From assembly GCA_934702355.1 (NCBI GenBank), contig CAKUXX010000004.1, forward strand, positions 96,553 to 160,552: a DNA stretch of 64,000 nt, written 5' to 3'. Origin of the DNA: an uncultured Methanomassiliicoccales archaeon. Lineage in GTDB: Archaea; Thermoplasmatota; Thermoplasmata; Methanomassiliicoccales; Methanomethylophilaceae. Of the stretch, positions 27,188-35,037 are shown piece after piece; within the stretch, counting starts at the first letter, position 1; each line of letters starts with the position of its first letter. The notes under the pieces were generated by a model. The model saw nothing but the letters and a program-made list of their open reading frames with translations, ran no database searches and was not told where the DNA came from. The position numbers were made by a program, and so were the translations under genes.

Positions 27188-27352
27188 GTGGACGCAGACG
27201 GCATAGAACATTATCCTCTGTTCTGCGCTGCGTTCATCGACGAGATGGTGGATCCCGGGTTCAGAAAGCTCATCGACAGCGGCGGACCTTGGGTGGAGAC
27301 GGATGATAAGGCGCTGTGGGATCTCATAAGGTTCGAGGGCCCGGTCAACTGA
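27188..27352 (+). CDS. possible small acidic protein, GTG start
   Basis: A 54-residue frame from a GTG, too short for most gene finders. The sequence (for example LFCAAFIDEMVDPGFRKLI and TDDKALWDLIRFEGP) looks like a real amphipathic protein rather than random translation, and a GATAAATAA element lies about 20 bases upstream as for a leaderless mRNA. It fills the gap between divergent pyrD and the desulfurase gene. No family is recognised. Confidence 0.4.
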   Translation: MDADGIEHYPLFCAAFIDEMVDPGFRKLIDSGGPWVETDDKALWDLIRFEGPVN

Positions 27353-27437
27353 GGCCTTGAACATCCGCCGGAATAATCCGAGCCGGGTCGCATCGCGTCC
27401 GATAGTCGCTAAATATGAGTAGGAGGTAGGGAGCGTC

Positions 27438-28643
27438 ATGGATGTGGACGTTGTACGCAGGGACTTCCCGACAATCAGGGCGGGCAAAGGCATCTACATG
27501 GACAGCGCATGCCAGTCCCTCAGACCCGACAGCGTCATCGAGGCCATCGTGGATTATTATGAGAACTATCCCGCCTGCGGCGGACGCAGCGTGCATGCGA
27601 TGGGGACCAAAGTATCGATGGCGATGGATGAGTGCCGCGAGACGCTCGCATCGTTCTTCGGCACGGACGATCCCGATTGCTACATCTTCACCAAGAACTG
27701 CACCGAGGGTCTCAACACCGCGGCATACGGTCTCGGTCTCAGGAAGGGGGATGTCGTCGTCACAACGGACACGGAGCACAACTCCAACCACATTCCCTGG
27801 GTGAACCTCCACGAGAACATGGGTGTCGACAGGAGGATCGTCAGATCCCGGAACGACGGTTCGTTCGACATAGAGGCTTTCAAAAACGCCATGGACAGGA
27901 AGGTCAAGGTCGTGTCCGTGCAGCATTCCAGCAACGTCACGGGATGCACGGTCCCCGTCAAGGAAGTGGCCGAGATCGCCCATGATATCGGCGCGACGGT
28001 CGTCATCGACGGCGCCCAGGCGGCACCGCACATGCCCGTGGACCTGAAGGACATCGATGCGGATGTCTATTGTATGTCTATCCACAAGATGCTCGGACCT
28101 TCAGGGATGGGTGTGATGTACGGGAAGAGGGAGGTCCTCGAGAGGATGCACCCCCTCACCCTCGGCGGAGGCACGGTCGGACTTGCGACCTATGATTCCG
28201 TCAACCTCGCTCCGATACCGGACAGGTTCGAGGCAGGACTGCATGATTACGCAGGGATTGTGGGCACCAAGGCCGCATTGGACTATCTGTCTAAGATCGG
28301 GATGGACCAGGTCGCGGCATGGGATCTGAAGCTCATGGAGCGCATCGTATCCGGTCTGGAGGATGTCCCCGGACTGCGTGTGGTCGGCCCCACCGAAGCC
28401 CGTTCCAGAGGCGGTGTGTTCTCGTTCAACATAGACGGTCTCGGAGCCCATGACATCGCCATGATGCTCGACAGCATGTCCGGCGTGATGATACGCTCGG
28501 GAATGCACTGTGCGCACCCGTTCTACGTTTCCAGAGGGATAGAGGGAAGCGCCCGCGCATCCACGTACATCTACAACACCCTCGAGGAGATGGACATTTT
28601 CACCGACACCGTCCGCAAGATCGCCGAGACCTTCGGGAACTGA
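27438..28643 (+). CDS. SufS-like cysteine desulfurase
   Basis: PLP-dependent class V aminotransferase-fold enzyme of 401 residues that removes sulfur from cysteine as an enzyme persulfide for Fe-S cluster or thiolation pathways. The PLP lysine is K217 in SIHKMLGPSG, the pyridine-binding Asp is D191 in VIDGAQ, and the active-site cysteine is C358 in RSGMHCAHPF, the short-loop arrangement of group II (SufS/CsdA) enzymes. No sufBC or sufE-like gene is adjacent. Start is at ATG 27438, 17 bases after TATA-like TAAATATG. Confidence 0.9.
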   Translation: MDVDVVRRDFPTIRAGKGIYMDSACQSLRPDSVIEAIVDYYENYPACGGRSVHAMGTKVSMAMDECRETLASFFGTDDPDCYIFTKNCTEGLNTAAYGLGLRKGDVVVTTDTEHNSNHIPWVNLHENMGVDRRIVRSRNDGSFDIEAFKNAMDRKVKVVSVQHSSNVTGCTVPVKEVAEIAHDIGATVVIDGAQAAPHMPVDLKDIDADVYCMSIHKMLGPSGMGVMYGKREVLERMHPLTLGGGTVGLATYDSVNLAPIPDRFEAGLHDYAGIVGTKAALDYLSKIGMDQVAAWDLKLMERIVSGLEDVPGLRVVGPTEARSRGGVFSFNIDGLGAHDIAMMLDSMSGVMIRSGMHCAHPFYVSRGIEGSARASTYIYNTLEEMDIFTDTVRKIAETFGN

Positions 28644-28985
28644 TTTCCTCAGGGTCACCGACGATCCCCACGACAGCGTGAAGCTCCCTTCATAGGATGT
28701 GTATGTTCTCAGCGTATCGCTGTCATTCGGAGAGAGCGATACGACATGGTCCGATACGGTCAGCCTGTACCCTTCCCGCGGAAGCACATCCTCTCCGTCC
28801 AATGTGAGCTCGTCCGCCACCGAAGAGGAGAACCTGTCGAGCATCGAGGCGATCCTTGACACCGCGGCGGAATCCAATTCGGATGTCGTCTCATCTTCGG
28901 CATCGTCCATTATCGCCATGCATGCGCAGAGGATGGCCGCACAGCATATGCACAGCACCACCCTGGACAATGTGAATTCGATCAT
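28101..28985 (-). CDS. pilin-like membrane protein, antisense tail overlapping the desulfurase
   Basis: The first 115 or so residues look real: an N-terminal hydrophobic helix (SRVVLCICCAAILCACM) followed by a small hydrophilic domain ending near SFTLSWGSS. The remaining 180 codons run antisense inside the cysteine desulfurase gene and have the His/Arg/Val-rich composition of a shadow frame. A one-base shift near 28660 would give a stop just before the desulfurase end, so the true 3' end is probably there, and the gene is either frameshifted or reads through. It is third in a run of three pilin-like genes, with its start 95 bases inside the previous one and GGGGTGA upstream as ribosome binding site. 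Confidence 0.45.
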   Translation of the reverse strand: MIEFTLSRVVLCICCAAILCACMAIMDDAEDETTSELDSAAVSRIASMLDRFSSSVADELTLDGEDVLPREGYRLTVSDHVVSLSPNDSDTLRTYTSYEGSFTLSWGSSVTLRKSVPEGLGDLADGVGENVHLLEGVVDVRGCAGASLYPSGNVERVRTVHSRAYHHAGHAVEHHGDVMGSETVYVEREHTASGTGFGGADHTQSGDILQTGYDALHELQIPCRDLVHPDLRQIVQCGLGAHNPCVIMQSCLEPVRYRSEVDGIIGRKSDRASAEGEGVHPLEDLPLPVHHTHP

Positions 28986-29412
28986 CGAAGATCATCACCC
29001 CGTATGAGCCGCCCTCATCCTTCTGGGCTTGGAGCCGTATCGTCATGTCCCCTTCCAGTATCTTCTCGCTTCCGAGTATCTGGATCGGTGGGGAATTCAG
29101 GAACATCCTGTCGATCTCCGTGCCGTCAGATATGAGGCGGAGGGCGTAGCGTTCGGCACCGTTTCCGCCTACAGCTATCGAATGACCCGGTCCGAGGGAT
29201 ATGTCCACGGATATCGTGGTCCCTCCGGAGTAGTATGCTTTGCAGATTCCTTCCTTCAGTCCGAGCGCCTCCTCCCTGATCTCGGTCAGTTCGATACCGT
29301 CCTCGGCCCTTTCCACGGAATCGAGGAGGATGGGGGTCATGATGCCGATCACCAGGAAGCAGACGGCTAGTTTGATCGGAAGGTCCATGACGCCCGATCG
29401 GTCCCCGATCAC
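28891..29412 (-). CDS. pilin-like protein with class III-type N-terminus
   Basis: A 173-residue protein beginning MIGDRSGVMDLPIKL, followed by a hydrophobic helix to about residue 30 and a short extracellular domain. The charged GDRSG before the helix resembles the prepilin-peptidase site of archaeal class III signal peptides and is shared with the gene upstream (GDRSGGIEGLPLQL). The ATG overlaps the upstream stop as ATGA. The three genes probably encode minor pilins or membrane-associated assembly proteins; no pilus ATPase or platform gene is in the window. Confidence 0.6.
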   Translation of the reverse strand: MIGDRSGVMDLPIKLAVCFLVIGIMTPILLDSVERAEDGIELTEIREEALGLKEGICKAYYSGGTTISVDISLGPGHSIAVGGNGAERYALRLISDGTEIDRMFLNSPPIQILGSEKILEGDMTIRLQAQKDEGGSYGVMIFDDRIHIVQGGAVHMLCGHPLRMHGDNGRCRR

Positions 29413-29873
29413 ATTACCACCGCGATCTTGGTGCTGGAGTTCTCTCCGTAGCCCGGCATCGAGACGATGACCGTCATGAATCCGATGCTGCCTTTGCCAG
29501 AGGGATCTATCCGAAGTCCAGAGAATCTCGCCTTGCCCTGACCGTCAGTTTCGGTGAATGCTGTGTTTCCGTCGGCACCGGTCACGTTCAGTCCCCTCAG
29601 CACGACGGTGGCCCCTTCCAGATGTTCGCCGTCCTGATCCCTGACGGTTATGGTGAAGTCCCCGAGAACGCCGTCCGTGGCCACGACGGTGGAATCGTTG
29701 TCGTCGGAACCTTCCACAGTGATCTCCCCTATGGAATGGGGCGTCTCGATGTTCCCCATCCATCCGAGTATTATCGCCGTGCCCATGGTGGCCACGAGGA
29801 TGACTATCATGAGCTGCAGCGGCAGGCCCTCAATGCCTCCGCTGCGGTCTCCTTTCAGATTTCCGAAGTTCAT
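29409..29873 (-). CDS. pilin-like protein with Ig/carboxypeptidase-regulatory-like domain
   Basis: About 154 residues from this start (the frame is open to 29927). The N-terminus has GDRSGGIEGLPLQL and a hydrophobic helix, as in type IV-pilin-like proteins. The rest, with FTITVRDQDGEHLEGATVVL and TDGQGKARFSGL, matches the small beta-sandwich of carboxypeptidase-regulatory-like domains. It is the first gene of the three-gene set and probably exposed at the cell surface. Confidence 0.65.
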   Translation of the reverse strand: MNFGNLKGDRSGGIEGLPLQLMIVILVATMGTAIILGWMGNIETPHSIGEITVEGSDDNDSTVVATDGVLGDFTITVRDQDGEHLEGATVVLRGLNVTGADGNTAFTETDGQGKARFSGLRIDPSGKGSIGFMTVIVSMPGYGENSSTKIAVVM

Positions 29874-30028
29874 GCAACGGTTTCGGAGCAGGGACGTATA
29901 ATCGGTGCGTCCGCAGTCAGACTGCATCAGGAAAAGATAGGTTCAGAGGGATATTCGTCGGGAAATGTGCGCAAAGGCATGATCTTCGTCATGTCCCGTG
30001 AGCGGTCCCGTCCGGTCTGGATGGTGCC

Positions 30029-30592
30029 TTAGGCACCGTTTCCACTGGAACCAAGCGGTATCCTTCTGAGGACGTCGTGCTGTGCTCCCTGCGGGCCGAG
30101 CTCGCTCTTCATCACTAGGATCTCATCGCACGGGAATTCAGCCAAAGTGCCGTTCCCGTACCCGGAGAAGAACCAGTCGAGGTCCGCAGGCCCTCTGCAG
30201 CGTCCGACGGTGATGTGGGATCTGAAAGGTTTGCGGTCGTAGTCCACTCCGATCGAGTCGAGTTCGCGTCCCAGCCTCTCGGCGATGGTCGAGAGCGTCT
30301 TCTCTGGGGATGCGCCGACCCATACCACGGACGGTCTCCTCTTGTCAGGGAACGCGCCAGCACCGGAAACGGTGACCGTGAACGGATCGATGCCGGTCAC
30401 GGACCTCTCAACGCATCCGGCTATCCCGTCTACCTTCGAAGGGTCCACATCGCCGATGAACCTCAGCGTTATGTGCATCTGCCCTACGGGGGATGCCCTT
30501 ACGTTGGGTATACGTCTAAGTTCCTCGGCCATCTTCCTGAACGGCTTCTTGTCCAGGACGGGGACGGAAACGAAGACCCGAATCGGATTCAT
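30029..30592 (-). CDS. thpR: RNA 2',3'-cyclic phosphodiesterase (ThpR/LigT)
   Basis: A 187-residue 2H-family phosphoesterase that opens 2',3'-cyclic phosphates on RNA ends. The two catalytic boxes are HITL (His40) and HITV (His126). The length is normal. The frame extends to 30643, but MNPIRVFVSV at 30592 is the family start, and its ATG overlaps the phosphatase stop as ATGA, indicating an operon with that gene. Confidence 0.92.
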   Translation of the reverse strand: MNPIRVFVSVPVLDKKPFRKMAEELRRIPNVRASPVGQMHITLRFIGDVDPSKVDGIAGCVERSVTGIDPFTVTVSGAGAFPDKRRPSVVWVGASPEKTLSTIAERLGRELDSIGVDYDRKPFRSHITVGRCRGPADLDWFFSGYGNGTLAEFPCDEILVMKSELGPQGAQHDVLRRIPLGSSGNGA

Positions 30593-31065
30593 CCTTTCAG
30601 CTCCGGATGCTCGGTCAATATCCTGTCGAGCAGTGCCCTGCACCCCTTCTGCACCTGCACATATGTGGTTGCGAAATCGCCGGTGTAGTACGGATCGGCG
30701 ATGTTCCCGCCTCCCGAGAAGTCCAGGAGTCTGGCGATGGTGCAGGCATGGTCCGGAGGGGCGATCCTCTGGATGTAGTCGAGGTTCATCTTGTCCATTC
30801 CGACGATGTAGTCGAAATCGATGTAATCAGACCTCACAAGGCGCCTTCCGCGCTTGCCGTCGCAAGATATCCCGTGGATGTTCAGCTGCTCCACAGTCCT
30901 GGGGTCGGGGGAATCCCCGATGTGCTCGCCGCTGGTGGCTGCGGAGGCTATGATGAACCTGTCCGACAGTCCTTCCTTCTTTACGATGTCCTTGAAGACG
31001 AACTCCGCCATCGGGCTGCGGCAGATGTTGCCGTAGCAGACGAACAATACCCCTATCTTTGTCAT
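30589..31065 (-). CDS. low-molecular-weight protein tyrosine phosphatase family
   Basis: A 158-residue LMW-PTP. The phosphate loop is CYGNICRS (Cys10, Arg16) near the N-terminus and the general acid Asp lies in DPYYTG towards the C-terminus, so the enzyme should be active, either on phosphotyrosine or, as in some relatives, as an arsenate reductase. Start is placed at MTKIGVLFVC; an in-frame ATG at 31095 would add ten atypical residues. It is translationally coupled to thpR. Confidence 0.92.
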   Translation of the reverse strand: MTKIGVLFVCYGNICRSPMAEFVFKDIVKKEGLSDRFIIASAATSGEHIGDSPDPRTVEQLNIHGISCDGKRGRRLVRSDYIDFDYIVGMDKMNLDYIQRIAPPDHACTIARLLDFSGGGNIADPYYTGDFATTYVQVQKGCRALLDRILTEHPELKG

Positions 31066-31168
31066 ACGGACTGGATAGGGGTCAATGGATAACAATTTTT
31101 TCAGGAAACAGGGTCACCGGGGTTCCGTCCGACCGACATGATTTAAAAGATGATCCAGATTCCAGAGC

Positions 31169-31273
31169 ATGGATCAGAAGATCTCCAAACAGGACAAGAT
31201 CGTCAACTTCATGCCTACCCTGGCGCTGTTGGCAGTCGCCGTCGCAGGACTGCTCATGGTCTTCGTCATCTGA
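31169..31273 (+). CDS. 34-residue single-pass membrane protein
   Basis: A very short frame encoding a hydrophilic, lysine-bearing start (MDQKISKQDKIVNF) and one hydrophobic helix (LALLAVAVAGLLMVFV) ending at the stop. The TATA-like ATTTAAAAG is about 25 bases before the ATG, giving the exact layout of an archaeal leaderless gene, and a T-poor but A-rich tract with a hairpin follows. No family is recognised. Small membrane proteins of this kind often accompany membrane complexes. It sits alone between the phosphatase and the Sel1 gene. Confidence 0.55.
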   Translation: MDQKISKQDKIVNFMPTLALLAVAVAGLLMVFVI

Positions 31274-31295
31274 AGACCATCAATCGGATTTTAAA

Positions 31296-31328
31296 AACAA
31301 AAAAAAAGAAGGGAGGGGAACCCCTCCC
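31296..31328 (-). terminator. intrinsic terminator of the Sel1-repeat gene
   Basis: On the minus strand GGGAGGGG and CCCCTCCC pair around two bases (31311-31328), followed by TTC and nine T residues. It starts 12 bases after the Sel1 stop. Confidence 0.75.
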
Positions 31329-31339
31329 TGTTTCAGTTG

Positions 31340-33154
31340 TCAGGCGTTCTGGTTCTTCTTCTGTGTGTTGAGGAGCCTTTCCGCCGCTTCGTTGCCCTTG
31401 GATGCGGCCTTCTTGAGCCAATCCATGGCGACATTCTTGTCCGCTTCGACTCCGACTCCGTCGAGGTAGCAGCGGCCGACGATGAACATCGCGTCCTTGT
31501 CGCCTGATTCAGCGGCCTTGAGGTAGCTGTCGAACGGGGACTCCTCGGCCTTGAAGACGATCTTCTCGCCGGTGGCCTCTTCGACGATCTGCCTGGAGAG
31601 GATGTGTCCGAGCTCAGCGGCACGCCTGTACCAGTTGAGGGCCTCCTTCTCGTCCTTGTCGGTACCGATTCCGTTGGCGAAACAGTATCCGGTGTAGTAC
31701 TGGCAGATGGCGTTGTCGTTCTTGGCGCCCTCCATGAACCATTTGAATGCATCGGCAGGGCTCTTCTTGACGCCGTCGCCCTCGAAGTATGCGTAGGCCA
31801 CATGGTACTGGGATTTTCCGAATCCGTTCTCTGCGAGCTTGAGGTGCATCTCGAAGGCCTTTGCGGAATCCTTCTTGACTCCGCGTCCTTTGGAATATGC
31901 CTCCGCGATGGAGAACTGGGCTTTCATGTAGTTGTCCTCGGCGGACCTGTTCAGCCATGCGAAAGCCTGTTCGTCGTCCTTCTTGACACCCCTTCCGAGG
32001 GAGTATGCGGTTCCGACGTTGAAGCATCCGATGGAGTTGCCGTTGGCCGCGGACATGAGGTAGTACCTGAGTGCGGACCTGCCGTCCTTCTTGAGTCCGG
32101 ATCCCTTCGTGTAGTTGTCTCCGGTGATGAGCTGCGCGTATCCGTCGCCGAGGTCGGCCGCCTTCTTGAACCAGAGTGCGGATTCCTGGCCGTTCTTCTT
32201 GACCTGCTTGCCCTTGGCGAACAGCTGGCCGAGCATGATCATGGCATCGGTCTGTCCGAGGTATGCGGCCTGGTTGAGGAGCTCCACTCCCGTCTCCCTG
32301 TTCTTGTCGACGCCGATGCCTCCGAGGTAGCATCTCGCGATACCGTAGATGCCGTCCCTGCTGCCCCTTCCGGCCGCGGCATAGTACCATGCATAGGCAT
32401 AGCAGGCGTCCTTCTCGGTCCCGATGCCGTCCATGTAGCACCTTCCGAGGTTGTACATGCCGACGGGCGAGCCCGCGGATGCCATCCTGCCGTAGAGGGC
32501 GAAGGCTCCTGCCTGGTCCCTCTCGGTGCCGGTGCCGTACTCGTAGCACTCTCCGAGTGTCACGGAGGCGGGGTCGAACCCGTTGTCGGACATCGCCTTG
32601 AGCATCTCGATTCCCTTGGCGCGGTCACGTCCTGTTCCGGTCCCGTTGAGGATGCAGAGCGCCTTCCTGTAGGAGGCGTACTCGTGTCCTGCTTCGGCCG
32701 CTTTGCCGTAGAGGGCGAAGGCGGATGCGGGATCGAAATCGGTTCCGACGGCAAGTTCCTTGAGTCTCGCGAGGATGAACTCCGCGTCGGGGTCCTCCTC
32801 TGTGGCGTGGGACTGGAAGTATTCATACACTGTACCGTCGTCAGGCGTGTCGTGCGCTTGGTAACGGTCGATCAGGGTCTTGTATGCGTCGAGGTTGCCT
32901 TTGATAGCCGCGCGGAACAACCACATGTCCCCCTCGGCGTCATCCTGGGCAACGACGATGCCGTTGGCATTGCAGAATCCCACCACGAACTCCGCCACGG
33001 GGTGACCCAGTCTGGCGGCGCGGAGGTACCATTCCATCGCCTTGGAATCGTCGGCGTCTACGCCTTCTCCGATCGCAAACCTCTGACCAAGCTCGAAGCA
33101 GGATTGCACGTTCCCTGCTTCAGCTTTGGAAATCAACTGCTCTAAGGTTTCCAT
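31340..33154 (-). CDS. long Sel1-like repeat (TPR-type) protein
   Basis: A 604-residue protein made almost wholly of about fifteen Sel1-like repeats of 36 residues, with the recurring pattern LGxxYxxGxGVxKDxxxAxxWYxxAAexG. Such solenoids bind proteins or peptides and act as scaffolds or adaptors. No signal peptide or membrane segment is seen, so it should be cytoplasmic. Lys/Gly loops such as GRGVKKDDEQ recur in the second half, pointing to internal duplication. The C-terminus ends in an Asn/Gln/Lys tail. Partner unknown. Confidence 0.85.
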   Translation of the reverse strand: METLEQLISKAEAGNVQSCFELGQRFAIGEGVDADDSKAMEWYLRAARLGHPVAEFVVGFCNANGIVVAQDDAEGDMWLFRAAIKGNLDAYKTLIDRYQAHDTPDDGTVYEYFQSHATEEDPDAEFILARLKELAVGTDFDPASAFALYGKAAEAGHEYASYRKALCILNGTGTGRDRAKGIEMLKAMSDNGFDPASVTLGECYEYGTGTERDQAGAFALYGRMASAGSPVGMYNLGRCYMDGIGTEKDACYAYAWYYAAAGRGSRDGIYGIARCYLGGIGVDKNRETGVELLNQAAYLGQTDAMIMLGQLFAKGKQVKKNGQESALWFKKAADLGDGYAQLITGDNYTKGSGLKKDGRSALRYYLMSAANGNSIGCFNVGTAYSLGRGVKKDDEQAFAWLNRSAEDNYMKAQFSIAEAYSKGRGVKKDSAKAFEMHLKLAENGFGKSQYHVAYAYFEGDGVKKSPADAFKWFMEGAKNDNAICQYYTGYCFANGIGTDKDEKEALNWYRRAAELGHILSRQIVEEATGEKIVFKAEESPFDSYLKAAESGDKDAMFIVGRCYLDGVGVEADKNVAMDWLKKAASKGNEAAERLLNTQKKNQNA

Positions 33155-33342
33155 CGGTGCTACAATTCACTCATGGGATTTAAAAGGTAGTCGGTTGTGT
33201 GCACTGGCAGCTGCGGCGATGACAGTAACCGTTCCTCATGCGTAGGAGTGGCAATGTATCATCAGGGACATCTTGTGCGATGACAACAGATGTGTTTTAT
33301 CTGTTCACACGCCCGAGATCGTCGTCGTGTGATCGACGTCTT

Positions 33343-34653
33343 TCATCTTATCGAGTCCAGTCCGACTGGTTCCTGATCGGGCCTCTTCTCCACGGAGAGG
33401 AACACCAGCACGACCGCGACGGCCGAGAACAAGGTCATTATAGTCCAGAGATGGGAGAAGTTCTCCAGGGAGTACGTCGTCCCGATGATGAGTCCGGATA
33501 TCGTCGTGCATATGCTCGCCCCGAGGAACAGGAATATGTTGGCCCCGGAGACGGCGGTGCCTGATATGGCGGTCGGGAACCATTCCCTGATCTGGGTGAA
33601 CGTGAGCGTCATGAAACCTCCGAAGAATCCGAAGAGGAAGCTCACGGCGGACCAGAAGATGTAGCTGTCCACCTTGCCTGCGAGCACCGTTATGATTATC
33701 CATATAGCGGTGAACACGGCGGTGCCGACGAGCATGGTCGTGCGTTTGGATTTGACTATCCCGCGGGTCGTCAGTGCGCCGATCATGACCGTGCTCAGGA
33801 TCTTCCCGATACCGAGAAGGGTCATCATCCACGATGCTGATATGACGAAGTCATAAACGTTGTTGAAGTATGTCACGGCCCAGGTGCCCTGGAACGTCAT
33901 GATGGTGCCGTACACAAGGAAGTATGCGAGGGCGCAGGTCCAGAACTTCCTTCCGCTCCCGAAGACGATCCTCAGTCCCTTGAGAACGGGTATCCTTGCG
34001 GACGAGTCCTCGGAGGCGGGGGTACCATGCAATTCGAACTCCATCTGCTCCACGGACGGCAGGCCCCTGTCCTTGGGATGGTCGCGGACGAACAGCAGGC
34101 ACAGTATGGCGAGCATCAAGGTAATCGCCCCGAGGATGAGGAACACATCCCTCCATCCGACGACATCCGCCAGGAGGTTGAGGGGTCCGCTGGCGGCGAT
34201 GGCACCGACGTTGCCCACGGCAATGACCACTCCGGTGAGCACTGCGAAGTCCCTGTTGGGGAACCATACGGATACTATCTTCATCAGGGGGATGTAGACC
34301 ACTGCCATTCCGGCGGCTATCATCATCTTTCCGATGATCATGAGCTCGAAGCTCTGGCCGGCGAAAGTGATGAACGAACCCACGGACGCAAGTGTGAGGA
34401 ATATCGTGCTGGACATGCGCGGTCCGATACGATCTGCCAGCAGTCCGCTCGGGATCTGCATGGCGGTGTAGGTCCAGAAGTACACCGAACTGAGGATCCC
34501 CACGGATCCGCCGACCTCTGTGACGATGTCGGTCCCGACGATCCCCACAGAGAGTCTCTGGAAATACACGAAGAAGTATGCTGTCGCAAGGATCACGAAG
34601 GACAAGAGCGCGTAGTTCCTCAGTTTTGCCGGGTCTTTGTTACAGTCCGTCAC
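33343..34653 (-). CDS. MFS transporter
   Basis: A 436-residue major facilitator with twelve predicted membrane segments and the loop 2-3 motif ADRIGPR near residue 73. The central loop (about residues 205-235) is hydrophilic. The pattern YFFVYFQRLSVGIVGTDI and MQIPSGLLADRIG resembles the organic-anion/hexuronate and nitrate/nitrite-like branches, but the substrate cannot be fixed. The gene stands alone. Confidence 0.87.
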   Translation of the reverse strand: MTDCNKDPAKLRNYALLSFVILATAYFFVYFQRLSVGIVGTDIVTEVGGSVGILSSVYFWTYTAMQIPSGLLADRIGPRMSSTIFLTLASVGSFITFAGQSFELMIIGKMMIAAGMAVVYIPLMKIVSVWFPNRDFAVLTGVVIAVGNVGAIAASGPLNLLADVVGWRDVFLILGAITLMLAILCLLFVRDHPKDRGLPSVEQMEFELHGTPASEDSSARIPVLKGLRIVFGSGRKFWTCALAYFLVYGTIMTFQGTWAVTYFNNVYDFVISASWMMTLLGIGKILSTVMIGALTTRGIVKSKRTTMLVGTAVFTAIWIIITVLAGKVDSYIFWSAVSFLFGFFGGFMTLTFTQIREWFPTAISGTAVSGANIFLFLGASICTTISGLIIGTTYSLENFSHLWTIMTLFSAVAVVLVFLSVEKRPDQEPVGLDSIR

Positions 34654-34731
34654 GGTGGGGGCGTTCTACCCATGTAGTATTTAATGGAAATGGAATAGAA
34701 AGGGGTTTGAATATTCTGTTACGAATATCGG

Positions 34732-35037
34732 TTATTCATCTGAGGCCTTGGCTTTGAGGGAATCGAGTCTCCTGTTGCGCACATACAGTGCAAGCGCGAT
34801 GGCGACGAGGGTGATGTCGAGGATGTAGAACGCTACGACGTAGTTCACGTCATCCCTCACGATCTTGTTCAGTATCCCGAGGACGTAGCCCACTTCTATT
34901 ATCAACATGAATGAGAGGCTGGTCCCCCTCGCCGTCCTCGCTCTGTACGCGCGCAGAATGTTGAACGGCCATGCCGCGGCGAAGCACAGCATCATCCCGA
35001 CTTCGAATACCCCTGTCGCCAGAAGATCCATCATCAT
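34732..35037 (-). CDS. small PQ-loop/SWEET-like membrane protein
   Basis: A 101-residue protein with three hydrophobic helices. The segment AAWPFNILRAYRAR, followed by KGTS-like RGTSLSFM, is the pattern of single-repeat SemiSWEET/PQ-loop proteins, although the classical Pro-Gln is Pro-Phe here. The start ATG overlaps the stop of the DUF362 gene as ATGA, so they form an operon. It may work as a homodimer; the substrate is unknown. Confidence 0.65.
   Translation of the reverse strand: MMMDLLATGVFEVGMMLCFAAAWPFNILRAYRARTARGTSLSFMLIIEVGYVLGILNKIVRDDVNYVVAFYILDITLVAIALALYVRNRRLDSLKAKASDE

Noticed and set aside
31340..33154. DNA tandem repeats in the Sel1 gene
   Set aside because: The repetition is at protein level (36-residue solenoid); the DNA copies have diverged.
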